Positions 44,378 through 54,650 of a stretch of DNA of 64,000 nucleotides are shown here, in pieces (position 1 is the stretch's first letter; every line of letters begins with the position of its first letter). The position numbers and the translations under genes were made by a program. A model generated the notes under the pieces. The model did not search any database and had not been told where the DNA came from. It saw only the letters and a list, made by a program, of their open reading frames with translations. The stretch is from Tetranychus cinnabarinus. Its lineage: Eukaryota > Arthropoda > Arachnida > Trombidiformes > Tetranychidae. Location: contig WHVY01000005.1 of NCBI GenBank assembly GCA_022266195.1, positions 5,518,001 to 5,582,000 on the forward strand. The letters run 5' to 3'.

Positions 44378-44646
44378 CTTGTCAAGATATTTTTATGTAT
44401 TGCTTGAAAAATAAAATTTTTATATTTCGTCGAAGAATCAAGTTACTGATTTAATTTACTTGACTTATCAAGATACATAATTGCTAGAACAGTTTGTAAT
44501 TAGCAAACGATCCCTGCAAGAAGCTAATGGAGAAAATTCTATTAGAACGATCGCGCTTTTTTCAAGTTTCAAACCTTATTTTTCTTAACAAGTGTTACCT
44601 GAATTTTTAATTATTTTTGATAATTTTTTAATAACCTTGACAAGAA

Positions 44647-46016
44647 ATGTCATCAACATGTGAAAGCAATTTCGATGTTCCTATCAAAGGTAAGTCATTT
44701 GTTAATCATTTGTTCTATCAAAATCTAACTCTATTTTTTACCATTTCAGAAGCTTATGTTATTGTTCACTACGTTGATGGAGAGCAAATGGTGGTAATTT
44801 CAGCTTCTGAAATAACTGAGGACGTGAATGTCATTAGAAATGGCATTGCCGAAGACAAAATTTTGTCTTACATAGATATCGGCAATTCTGTAAAACATGT
44901 ACAAGTCATTTTATATAATACAAAAGAAGCTTGTGATGAGTACAGAGAATCTTGTCAAGCGTTTTTACATGGATCGTTCTCTTCATCGGTTAAAAGCTTA
45001 AGCTCAGTTGAGTCAGTTATCTGCCAAGGTATGTTATTTAATCAAAATTGAATTCTATGTACAGGTTTAATTATATCTTACATTTCATGTACAGGTCCAA
45101 CAATGGCATTTCAAGAAAAAATTGACTCTATTTATCATATGGTTAAAAAACTGACAAAATCTGTTGAGGAGATGAAAGAAGATCTACAAGATCTAAAAAG
45201 ACAACGCTTTTCATCTCAAACAATTGGCAAATTGACTTGTAAAGAAGTAGTCAAAAAGAATCTAAAAGAACAGTTTACTGAAATGATCAACAATCGAAGA
45301 TTATCAAGACAGGTGAGTAAATCTTGAAAAGATCATTTAGAAATTTGTTCTTATTCTAATCTAAATATTATGTAATTAAATTCTAGTGGCGACAAAAGAT
45401 AAGTCATACGAAATTTCATGACTTGCCAAGCAAGACCATGGATATCAAGAAATTGTTACTTGAAGGCCCAGATGAAGCTGGAATTTTTTCAAGAAGACTT
45501 GCCAGGATACTTTTCGGAGAGAGGCAAATTCAGGAAAACCTCATGGGCATAGATGGAAAGCGCCTAAAAGGACTAAAACAAGGTGACAGATCTCAATTAT
45601 TTTCCACTGAGGAAGAATTAAAAATATTGGAGATTTTAAAAAACATCGATCAGGATCTTTTTGTTTCACAAGAAGCTTTTCAACACTTGGTGAGAGAACC
45701 TATAAATCAATGTGGCCGTGATCTTAATAAAAGCAAAAATAAAAGACCAGCTCCACCATCATTTAAACCAATCACAGATTATTTTCGTGCCAAGCAACCC
45801 ACAGTTCGGAATCAACAAAATACCGATCAACCTATGATGGAGCCTTCAACAAGTGCAACTTCCATTCCAAGAACTGAAATCAGTGTCACGATAAATCGGG
45901 ACACTTTACAGGCTTCAAATATATCTTCCAGTGAACCTCAAAATCTTGACAGTACTACAAATGTCACTGCGAAAAATTGGTTTGATAGATTTTATGAAAG
46001 TATAAAAAAAAATTGA
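44647..46016 (+). CDS. BEN-domain accessory protein of the CACTA-like transposon (B)
   Basis: Four exons (44647-44689, 44750-45028, 45095-45312, 45387-46016) join in frame to 389 aa with GT-AG introns. N-terminal: a beta-rich domain, YVIVHYVDGEQMVVISASEI to VQVILYNTKEACDEY. A coiled coil follows (YHMVKKLTKSVEEMKEDLQD), then a BEN domain: FSRRLARILFGERQIQENLM, GIDGKRLKGLKQGDR and EEELKILEIL. The C terminus is Pro/Ser/Thr-rich and looks disordered. The architecture matches the BEN-type gene on the other side of the transposase, so the two are probably ancient paralogues. It is likely nuclear and DNA-binding. Confidence 0.78.
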
Positions 46017-47189
46017 TAAAATACTTGTTAATAACCATTTCGATCTCTTTGTCAGATCATTCTCTTGTTAAAACTCATTGATTTCTTACAAAACAAAATT
46101 TTATGTAATACTCTTATCACGATCTATTCTCTCATCTCAAACGCTCACATACCGCCACGCTATTTTACTATCATCTTAATAAAATTGTGTATATGTTGAA
46201 ATCTTGTCATGATACAAGCAAATGTGAAACACGGGCAGTCATGTTTCTTGAAGCGTCAGATGCCAGGAAAGCGATTAAATTGGCAATATCAATTGGTTCA
46301 GCGATTCGTTTTAAGGGTTTCATGGATATAAATTTTTCCAACATTGAAGGTTCAATAGGCTGAGTATGAACTGCGCCAGGATTGACTGAATTTACTCTAA
46401 TATTAGGAGCCAATTTACCAGCCATTGATTTGGTGAACATATCGAGTGCTGCCTTGGACATACCATAAACCCAATGAGATGGATTCTGAAATTAAATAAA
46501 TCATTGTAGAATGGGAAATTACTATTTCTGCTTAAATAAATCAACTGAGAAGACTTACCGATGTAAGGCTATTAATTGCAGATACATTGACAATGTTTCC
46601 TTTAGATTTAGTTAGCAATGGAATAGACAGTGTAGTCAAACGAACAATAGATCGCGCATTGACTTGCATTACCCGATCATACTCATCAAGATAATTAGGA
46701 TCAGCGAAATCAGCTCCGCTAGAAAGACTAGCACTGTTAACCAAAATGTCCAAAGTTTTATAAGCAGAAATGGTTTCTTCAAAGGTTCGAACAACATCTT
46801 CATCTCTAACAAAATCAGCCTTGATAACAACAAGCTTGTAGTGATGAGGTGACTTTGATTCACATTCAGCAGCAACTTTATCCAGTTTACTTTGATCTTG
46901 TCCAACGATGGCCACTTTAGCACCTAAAGATGAAAAGAGTAAAGCTGTTGCTTTTCCGATTCCATCACTTGAACCAGTAATTAAAGAAACTTTATTGTCC
47001 AAATCGATCATTATTGTTTACTAAATAGTTAAAGCATCAAACACAATGAATGTTATTTTTTAACTATTAATAATTGCAAATTATAGCAATTAAGTTTTGG
47101 GTTGTTTTAAATACTAAATTGAATGATTATTGTTTCATAAGAATGATTGAAGGAAAAGTGTTTGCCTGGTTACAAGTTAATACAGTAGT

Positions 47190-47261
47190 AAAGTCATTGA
47201 TTTTCCCATTCCATCAGTTGAACTAGTGATTAAAGCTACTTTGGTGTTCAAATTGAACATT
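47190..47261 (-). pseudogene. SDR exon 1 start, relic
   Basis: On the minus strand, ATGTTCAATTTGAACACC... reads as a diverged copy of the SDR N terminus (NTKVALITSSTDGMGK). It is broken after about 24 codons. Confidence 0.65.
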
Positions 47262-47439
47262 TTTTGAAATTGTCTATTACAACAGTTGAATCAATAAAAA
47301 CAATAAATGCACGCGTCCATTTGCCAAAGGTAGTACAATGTGTATTTGCATAAGCAAATGCTCTTATTATAATAGATGTTTTCAGAAGTCTGAATGTTCT
47401 GCTTACTTTCATCTCAAAAAATCTAAGCCAGTTGTCAGA

Positions 47440-47625
47440 ACCAGATTCTATACCTGATTATGATCCAGTGCAGTAGGTTAATTTTCGTTCTGCTGTTCGT
47501 CTAACTGAATTGGCTTCACCACACTCGAAGGAAACCAATGGAGCCATAGTTAATGTTTCAAGTTTTGTAGCTGTATGAGATCCGTAATTATTACAATTTT
47601 GTAACTGATCCTTATGCAAAATAAA
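47440..47625 (+). pseudogene. SDR relic, fused exon 1 and exon 2 ends
   Basis: AACTGAATTGGCTTCACCAC and ACCAATGGAGCCATAGTTAA come from the end of exon 1 (WSYCMSK sub-family). They are followed closely by the exon 2 end ACTGATCCTTATGCAAAATA. Stops occur in all frames. Confidence 0.7.
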
Positions 47626-48009
47626 CTTACATTTTTATTCATTGATTAAATTAAAACTGCCAATAATCAAATAAAAGCTTTGTATGCTTTTCGAAATAAA
47701 AATTTTTAGTTATCTGATAACGCTTGAATCGGGATTCAGACTATTGTCTTTACTTTATTTACTTTACTTACAAGGGAAGTATTCGGTGACCATCCGAACC
47801 GATTTTAGATGATCTTTGATTTACTTACTCAAGGATTCCGAGAGAGTAAAATAGTATTTCTAAAATAACCATGAGAACTAATTGTTTTATTAATTTTCAT
47901 TCGGATGATCTGGAGTGCTAACCTTGTTAGAAGGATTACAATCCTTAACTCAACATAGTTAAACCAACTGAAGACTTAACCAAAGAAACTTGAACTTTAC
48001 AAAAGTTTT

Positions 48010-48500
48010 ATTAAAGTTACATTACATTACATTGGTTACATTATTGAGATGTCTGTCAAATGGTTTGAGATGTGAATTGAGTTTAGGTACTCAGTAAAGC
48101 ATCGATAAAATGTTCTGTAAAAATTTATTCATTATCTACCAGATAAAACGAATGTATTGAAGCTCTCGTTCGATTCAATGATGCTACTGTTGTTATGCCC
48201 TTGACATCCTTGTCTGGTGCTTTGATAAAATGTTTCCTTTCAATCCACAGTTTGATGATACATATTGATATTATAAATGCAGAGTTTGGTTACTTTTATT
48301 ACATTTGTTGCAATTATTATTAATACTTTCCAATAGTTTGTAAGTAAACTTATGAGACATTTACATTTCCCCTTTCATACGCGATAAAACAGTAGTTTCA
48401 TTCGAGAATCCCAGAATCAAACACTCTTACTTTACTCATTATTCTGCCGCCTGTTATATAAACTCGATCAAGCTTTGCTCGTTATTAAATTGCATGAAAG
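48010..48500 (+). repeat. SDR upstream-flank module, copy 4
   Basis: The same ordered blocks as at 35805-36140 and 37597-37890, lying directly upstream of the SDR at 48561. Confidence 0.75.
48455..48462 (+). promoter_or_regulatory. TATA box of the SDR gene at 48561
   Basis: GTTATATAAACTCG, a consensus TATATAAA 106 bp before the ATG. The equivalent place in the copy upstream of 37968 reads TTTATTTAAG. Confidence 0.55.
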
Positions 48501-48560
48501 CTGCTGCTGTTAATTGATTTTACTGTATCAAATAAACTAAGTGAATAAATAGTTTACAAT

Positions 48561-49855
48561 ATGATCAATTTGGACAATAAAGTTTCTTTAATTACTGGTT
48601 CAAGTGATGGAATCGGAAAAGCAACAGCTTTACTCTTTTCATCTTTAGGTGCTAAAGTGGCCATTGTTGGACGAGATCAAAGTAAACTGGATAAAGTTGC
48701 TGCTGAATGTGAAGCAAAGTCACCTCATCACTACAAGCCAGTTGTTATCAAGGCTGATTTTGTTAAAGATGAAGATGTTATTCGAACCTTCGAAGAAACC
48801 ATTTCTGCTTATAAAACTTTGGACATTTTGGTAAACAATGCTGGTCTATCTTCAAAAAAAGGGTTTGGTGAACCTGATGCATTGGCTGATTATGATCGAG
48901 TTCAGCAGGTTAATGTTCGAGCTGTTGTGCTTCTTACTGAATTGGCTGCACCGCACTTGAAGGAAACCAATGGATCTGTTGTTAATATCTCAAGTGTTGC
49001 AGCTGTACGACCCGTAAGTGTTCGTTATACAGTCAATGAAACTACGGCTATAAACCTATTAAAATTTTGTTTCCAATTTGTTTCTTTATGGACAGAACCC
49101 AGGATCTTGCAAGGGAAGGTCACGAATTGTAAAATCGATATTGAGATTTTATTGGTCGCTATGTGTACATTAGCCCATATTTCAAACTAATATAACGAAA
49201 TTAGCGGCCACCTTTTCGATTTCGGCATTTTATCGCCTTTTTTCTAAAAAAATTTGCATGGGTTTCTATGAGGATTTGTATTTGTTTTAAAAAAAAGTAT
49301 TTAATAAATGCTTGGTTGTGCAATAAAAAGTATATGTTTTTGTTTCAACATTTCAAAAATTGGAAAAATGAACTTTCAAATCCTCATAGAAAAGCATACA
49401 AATTTTTTTAGAAACAAGGCGATAAAATGCCGAAATCGAAAAGGTGGCCGCTAATTTCGTTATATTAGTTTGGCATAAGGGCTAATGTAACCATAGCGAC
49501 CAATAAAATCTCAATATCGATTTTACAATTCATAACCTTCCCTTGTTGGTCTTATTGTATGTCAAAAGCTACTCTTGATATGTTTACAAAGTGTATGGCT
49601 GGTAAACTGGCTCCTCATGTTCGAGTAAATTCAGTTAATCCAGGAGCAGTTCTAACAAGCTTCACCCGAGATCGACCCGATCTGGAAGCCTTAGGATCAT
49701 TTTTTATTCAAAAAAATCCTTTGAAACGAGTCGCTGAGCCAATAGCTATTGCCAATGCAATTGCTTTCCTCGCATCGGATGCCGCAAGAAACATGACTGG
49801 TTCAATCGTTTTTTCGGACACTGGCTTATTAGTTGCTGATCCTTATGCGAAATAA
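48561..49855 (+). pseudogene. SDR gene (WSYCMSK type) split by a 436-bp fold-back element
   Basis: Exon 1 (48561-49013, 453 nt) is perfect, with TGSSDGIG, NNAG and VNISSVAA. Exon 2 starts at 49096 (NPGSW) and is cut after 14 nt by an element at 49110-49545. It resumes at 49549 and ends at 49855 with VADPYAK. Without the element and one TTG copy, exon 2 is exactly 321 nt and the product would be 257 aa. The insert plus duplication is 439 bp, not a multiple of three, and I see no splice acceptor at its right edge, so normal protein is unlikely. The frame can also run on through the intron to a stop at 49188-49190, giving a truncated 209-aa product without the catalytic Tyr. Confidence 0.87.
49110..49545. 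mobile_element. Fold-back/MITE-like element, 436 bp, with long inverted arms
   Basis: The outer ends are CAAGGGAAGGT and ACCTTCCCTTG, flanked by TTG on both sides (49107-49109 and 49546-49548), a candidate 3-bp target duplication. The inverted arms continue for about 170 bp with few differences (for example AACGAAATTAGCGGCCACCT on both arms), leaving only a short loop. No ORF. Superfamily not determined. Confidence 0.85.
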
Positions 49856-49984
49856 GTCTACGTTTTGATTAACCAGTAAAGTTAAACCTGGTAACAATCA
49901 ATTAGAATCATTGTATAATTTTGAAATAAAGACAATTATCCTCAGAAAATCGTCTCAAACGGTGATTAAGAACCGAAATATTAA

Positions 49985-50085
49985 TTAATAATAAGCCCAG
50001 TTGCCAAATAGATGCCATAGCTGATTATTATCGAGCTATAGATGCCATATTACATGTTTCAAGTATAATGAATATGCATTTATTA
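49985..50085 (+). pseudogene. Tiny SDR exon 1 relic
   Basis: AGATGCCATAGCTGATTATT and ATGTTTCAAGTATA are scraps of exon 1 (the PDAIADYDRV and NVSSI regions) between an SDR and the receptor gene. Confidence 0.45.
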
Positions 50086-50098
50086 AGCAAAATTGTCT

Positions 50099-51323
50099 TT
50101 AATTTATAAATGAAGGAATAGCGATGATTATTGTCACTATTGCAATAGCCAAAGTTGATATAAAATCGGGAGTAATCATGAAAATTCCTCCAAACGAGAA
50201 GCCAACATCATTGAAACCGATACGATAAAGGAATAGAGAAATCTGAAGAAAAGAGATTTAATTAATGAATTAATCTAAAGATTCGCGGCATATTTTCTTT
50301 TCCAATTCTAACCTCATTTAGAATCTGAAATGATTCGGTTTGAAATGATAACTTGTACAAGGTTGGCGAAAATTGTTGAGATTTGATGAAAATAGTGACA
50401 GCTGAATGAATAACCAAACAGAGTACACCAAGTATTCCTGTAGTCTCACCTATTACACTTATTTGGATAGATGAAATGTGATGATCAAATGCCAAAATGT
50501 AAATGCAAAATATTAGAAAGGTTACGTTTTTACTAATCAAACCAAATGCACAAAGATTAGTGAGCGAACTCGATTTATCAACCAATCGATGTACCAAATG
50601 GTATTGCCATCGAAGTGTTTTCACAGCCTTACAATCCAATTTACTTCCATCAATGTTCATCTCTTTACTGATGACAGTCACTTGGTTATTGATATAATAA
50701 AGAGCCGATTGAACCAACATTGCTAAATCGATAAAAGCCAGATCTTGAAATAGCGCCAAAGGAAAACTTATTGAAGCAGCCAACATAGATGTCCAATAAT
50801 ATAATGGATCGTCTTTATTTGTCTTCGAAATAACATACAGTTTCGATGATTGACCATTAGAATGATAAGGCCAAGAATGCTTGTAAACCATCATTGTATA
50901 GTAAGCTCGTGGTATGTAACTGAAAATTGTCAGCATTCTGTAAGCTGCTCGATGAGTCCAGAAATATTTTCGAGTTTGATGATCGAAATCAATGTCTATT
51001 GCTTTATAGCGAGTGATTATTTCATCAAAGAATGTTTGATTGTATTTAAAGTGAAACAAGGTAAGAATAAAAAGTTTAACTGAACAATACATTACTTCTG
51101 CAGGATTGATAGAGAATGTTGATTCCAATGAAATGGTCGGCAATTGAACCAAGTATTCTGCGACCAGAAGAGCAACTGTCAGAAGATACAAGAGATTTCC
51201 TGTTATTCCGTTTGTCGATGAAGTCATTAGATGCCATTTCGAAGAGACTGAATCGATGGAAATCGGTTGATAAAGCCTTTCGTTTTTGCTCAATAAACTT
51301 TTCAAAATCAAAATATCAGACAT
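50099..51323 (-). CDS. Gustatory receptor (7TM ligand-gated ion channel family)
   Basis: Exons 51323-50313 and 50242-50099 join in phase 0 to 384 aa, with donor GAG|GTTAGA and acceptor CTTCAG. Hydrophobic segments in order are about 40-60 (NLLYLLTVALLVAEYLV), 75-95 (VKLFILTLFHF), 130-150, 180-215 (SMLAASISFPLALFQDLAFI), 255-280 (VTFLIFCIYILAFD), 285-312 and, in exon 2, FISTLAIAIVTIIIAI. That totals seven, with an intracellular N terminus expected. Exon 2 begins ISLFLYRIGFNDVGFSFGG, a plausible counterpart of the conserved GR C-terminal block before TM7. Spider mites have very large GR families used in contact chemosensation. Three relics of the same gene lie in the SDR cluster at 26385, 33120 and 38880, so it was duplicated along with the SDRs. 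The family call rests on topology and the C-terminal block. The ORF at 50850-51472 on the plus strand is a shadow. Confidence 0.78.
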
Positions 51324-52498
51324 TTTTATCTTGCTTCAAACTAAACTGTTTTAACAATAAGGCTAAATTTTTCGATGTTGGACAAACTCGAAAAGAGTTC
51401 AAAAAGTTGTCTTTTATCAATTTTACAAATGCAAAAGCTTTTAAAATTGTCACTCAAGTTGGAGTTGTATGAAATATTGATATAATGAATTTAATTGTTC
51501 TGTTCTGAATAAAAGTTGATTTTAATGATGTTAACTAATAGAAATCAATTGTTGATCAATGCCTTTTTTAAATATTCAAGTAAATGAAACATTTTTTTAT
51601 TATAATAAAATTAGAGTCTTTATACAATTTATGTAAACTCTTATTTACTCCGAACTGTTAATTTGAGCCAAATTAATGTACTAGCACTAATTATGTAGCT
51701 AGAAATTTATTTTGAGACTTGCAAATTCAGTTTATCAACTTTAAATGTCTATCTTTAAATAACGGATGATATTGATTTATAATATAAAATATACAATAAT
51801 ATTGCTCGACTAAATAATTTTTTTTCAATCCTTTGTTTATTTTGGTTTTTATATTGAACAAAAGTATACTAATAAAGAAGTCCATTAAACACGTATTGGA
51901 CATTCGCGAAGTAAGTTTATTGTTAAATGATTGGGTTTAAGCTATTGCAATGTTAAACGAAAAAGTGTTCAAAATGGTGTCAATTTTGTTGATTTTTTGG
52001 CTGTTTTTATTCTTGTTTTGCTGTTAGCATTTTTTATGGATCAGCAACACTGATAGAATCATATTTTCGTGTTTTTAGTTGATAAAGAACTGAAATTGAA
52101 GCGAGTTTATCGGTAACATTCAAAACTGGTTGAACCCAATGTTTGAACCAGAAAATGGTTAATTGAAGTGGTGCCCTCTTTGTTAGCAAAATTTCACTAA
52201 TGTGATGTTTTGTTTTGGGTTCAACTGATTGACTTGTTATTCATTTGCTTCATAAATATGTTATGATTCAACACTAGTCTTCCTTCAACTTATATGCCTT
52301 TTAAGTTTCGTTGACAGCTCTAATCAATATCAATTATAATAGATTAAAAACAATGGTTTATTGTTGTTTTTTATCATTATAAGTGACTTGTTTCTTTTGT
52401 CTCTGGCTTTTACCTTTTCCTATTGCTGTGGAAATCCAAATGTTAACTTCTGTCTTCTCTATTAATGAATTTTTGATTGGATACATTTTGTCTCCATC
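51324..52498. other. Spacer between the gustatory receptor and RABL6, with the right edge of the duplicated region
   Basis: AT-rich. At 51950-52050, AAATGGTGTCAATTTTGTTG and TGTTAGCATTTTTTATGGAT match 39550-39640 closely, that is, the 3' end and flank of a minus-strand WVYG-type SDR. Similarity ends at about 52055, which I take as the right border of the duplicated cluster. No gene is supported. Confidence 0.6.
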
Positions 52499-54650
52499 AT
52501 GTTTTCAGCATTAAAGCGCTTAGTTGGCAACCAAAATGATAATAAAACTGGACCAGATGATGTTTTCAATCAAAACAATTGTCCCAGACGTAACAGTGTC
52601 CAGCCTATGGGACATCATTTACAACGCAAATTTGCTAAAGGGGTCCAATATAACAGTAAGATCATTCATTCATTTATGGCTGTGTTTACCTACCTTTAAT
52701 CGTCAACAATATTTTGTCGCTCACACAGCGGTAGAAAAACGGACTTATTTAGTTTTCTTGTCAATTATTATCAATCGACAAATGTTCCAACATTTTACTC
52801 TCATGCTCAAGTTCTGGCTTAAAGGTACTATACAATTTACGTGTTTTATTGATGATTGATTTATTTTTTGCAGTGAAAATAATTATCAAAGGTGATCGAA
52901 ACGTTGGTAAAACTTGCCTTTTTATGAGATTACAAGGACAAAAATTTATTGAAGAATATACACCGACTGAAGAAATCCAGGTTTGTAATTGAAAACGTGT
53001 GATCATGTTTCTAGGTTATAAATTAATTTCCTTTATTGTATTTCTATTTTATTTAGGTTGCAAGTATCCATTGGAATTACAAAGCTACAGATGATGTTGT
53101 CAAAGTAGAGGTTTGGGATATTGTTGACAAAGGCAAGAAGCGACCACAAATCGATGGACTCAAATTAAACAATGATAAACCCACTTTGCCTCCGAAAGAG
53201 TCGGAAACTGCTGCCGAACTTGCACTGGATGCTGAATTTATAGATGTTTACAAGGGAACAAATGGTGTAATTATGATGCTCGATATGACCAAAGCATGGA
53301 CACTCGATTATGTACAAAGAGAATTACCTAAAGTACCAAGCAATATTCCAGTTTTGGTACTTTCTAATCATCGAGATATGGGACACCATCGTGCAGTTAG
53401 TGAAGATCAAGTTCGTATGTTTATCGATGGATTACAAAGAACTGAAGCCTCTGGTCAAGTTCGTTACGCTGAAGCTTCCATGAGAAATGGTTTTGGATTG
53501 AAATTTTTGCACAAATTTTTTAATTTACCTTTTCTTCACTTACAACGTGAAACTCTATTGAAACAACTCGAGACTAACTCACTTGAAATAAATGCTACTT
53601 GCCAAGAACTGGACATTTTACAAGAAGCTGATGAACAAGATTATGATAAATTTTTGGATATGTTAACAAACAAGAGAAGACAAATAGCTGACCAACTTTC
53701 TCAAACTCCTGTTATTAATGGCGACCATACCGGCGGTCCGCCTCGAAGTATTTCAATGCCTGCAGATCTGACTTTAAGAAAATCCTCTCAAAATCCAAAC
53801 GATTTAATAATGAAACCGTCGCCTAGTATTATTATAGGAGCAACTAAACCCATTAACTTGAAAGATGGTAAAATAATGCCAACAAAAAACGGTGTAAATC
53901 CCAGCAGTTCAAAAACAAACATTAACGAAACAGGTGCATCAAAACAAAATGATAATGATTTAATTAGCGATGAAGATAGGTTATATTTGAAATCTTTTCT
54001 CGAAGAACAACCTCAAGAATCTAAACTCGAAGATGGTCTCGCTTTGCTCCCAGAAGAAGATGAAAGGTAATAATTATTTTTTATATAATTTATATAACTC
54101 CTAATTGTTTTTTAATACAATTGTCTGATTCAAATTTCATTTTTTATTTTATAGTGATGATGATAAAACAACTAATCCAATGGTTTCAGGATATCAAGCT
54201 GAAATAGATCCAGAAGACAAATGTCCAGAATCTGAAAATGTGATTTTAACTGAACAGATTGCCGAGAAACCGGTTAAATCATCTTTACAGATGGAACAAG
54301 AAGATAAAGAAAAGATTCAAGATAAAATTGAAAAGCCTAAAGAATCGAAAGAAAATGTTCGAAAGATTCTTTTCGTCGAGGAAAAAACAATAAATGAAAC
54401 TGTGAAATCTGTAGCAGGAACTTCTCAATCAGAGAACCGAGAAGTCAAATCTACAAAAGCTGGACAAAAAGGAAAAAAGTCTAAAGAGAAAGTCAAGAAT
54501 GCATCTAAAAATCAACAAAAAAAGGTCAAAAGCAAGGCAAAGATTACGAACGATGAATATGATGATAATCGTCGATTAGAAGAGTTTCTCGGGCCAGGTT
54601 GTGATATAATCAACAGTAATCGAGCTGTGAATGAATATGAAACTTTATAA
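52499..54650 (+). CDS. RABL6: RABL6 / Parf-type Rab-like GTPase
   Basis: Four exons (52499-52655, 52874-52980, 53057-54066, 54155-54650) join in frame to 589 aa. The N terminus MFSALKRLVG and LQRKFAKGVQYN is the RABL6 signature. The P-loop is GDRNVGKT, the switch region is EEYTPTEEIQ, and the G3 position reads VWDIVDKG, as in the family rather than the usual DTAGQ. LDAEFIDVYKGTNGVIMMLD and GLKFLHKFFNLPFLHLQRET follow. A long charged tail contains NPMVSGYQ, Lys-rich stretches (KGKKSKEKVK) and a family-type ending (RRLEEFLGPG and YETL). RABL6 proteins shuttle between cytosol and nucleus and affect proliferation in vertebrates; the role in mites is unknown. AATAAA lies at 54686. The downstream transporter gene is convergent. 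Confidence 0.93.

Larger units (their letters stand above)
39675..46235. mobile_element. CACTA/EnSpm-like DNA transposon, apparently complete, 6,561 bp
   Basis: It inserts cleanly into SDR exon 2, with CA repeated at both edges (39673-39674 and 46236-46237). The termini are short and imperfect: CCCGGGTTT on the left and AAACACGGG on the right. TGACAAG/CTTGTCA words recur in both subterminal regions, as is usual for CACTA elements. It carries three genes with open frames: a transposase at 41876-44377 and two BEN-type genes at 40259-41728 (-) and 44647-46016 (+). A 2-bp duplication is at the low end for CACTA (2-3 bp), so a related CMC lineage is possible. Confidence 0.85.
39605..47011 (-). pseudogene. 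SDR gene (WVYG type) split by a 6.56 kb transposon
   Basis: Exon 1 (47011-46559, 453 nt) has TGSSDGIG; NNAG reads NSAS. Exon 2 starts at 46485 (WVYGMSK) and runs to 46238, inside the NMTG codons. It resumes after the transposon at 39674 and ends at 39605 with GSIVVSDSGFLVADPYKMLT. With one copy of the CA target duplication counted, exon 2 is 318 nt and the frame is whole: 256 aa. The insertion is therefore the only inactivating lesion and must be recent. GR relics lie on the far side of the left piece. Confidence 0.9.

Noticed and set aside
50850..51472. Plus-strand ORFs antisense to the gustatory receptor
   Set aside because: They lie opposite an intact 7TM coding exon and lack features of their own.
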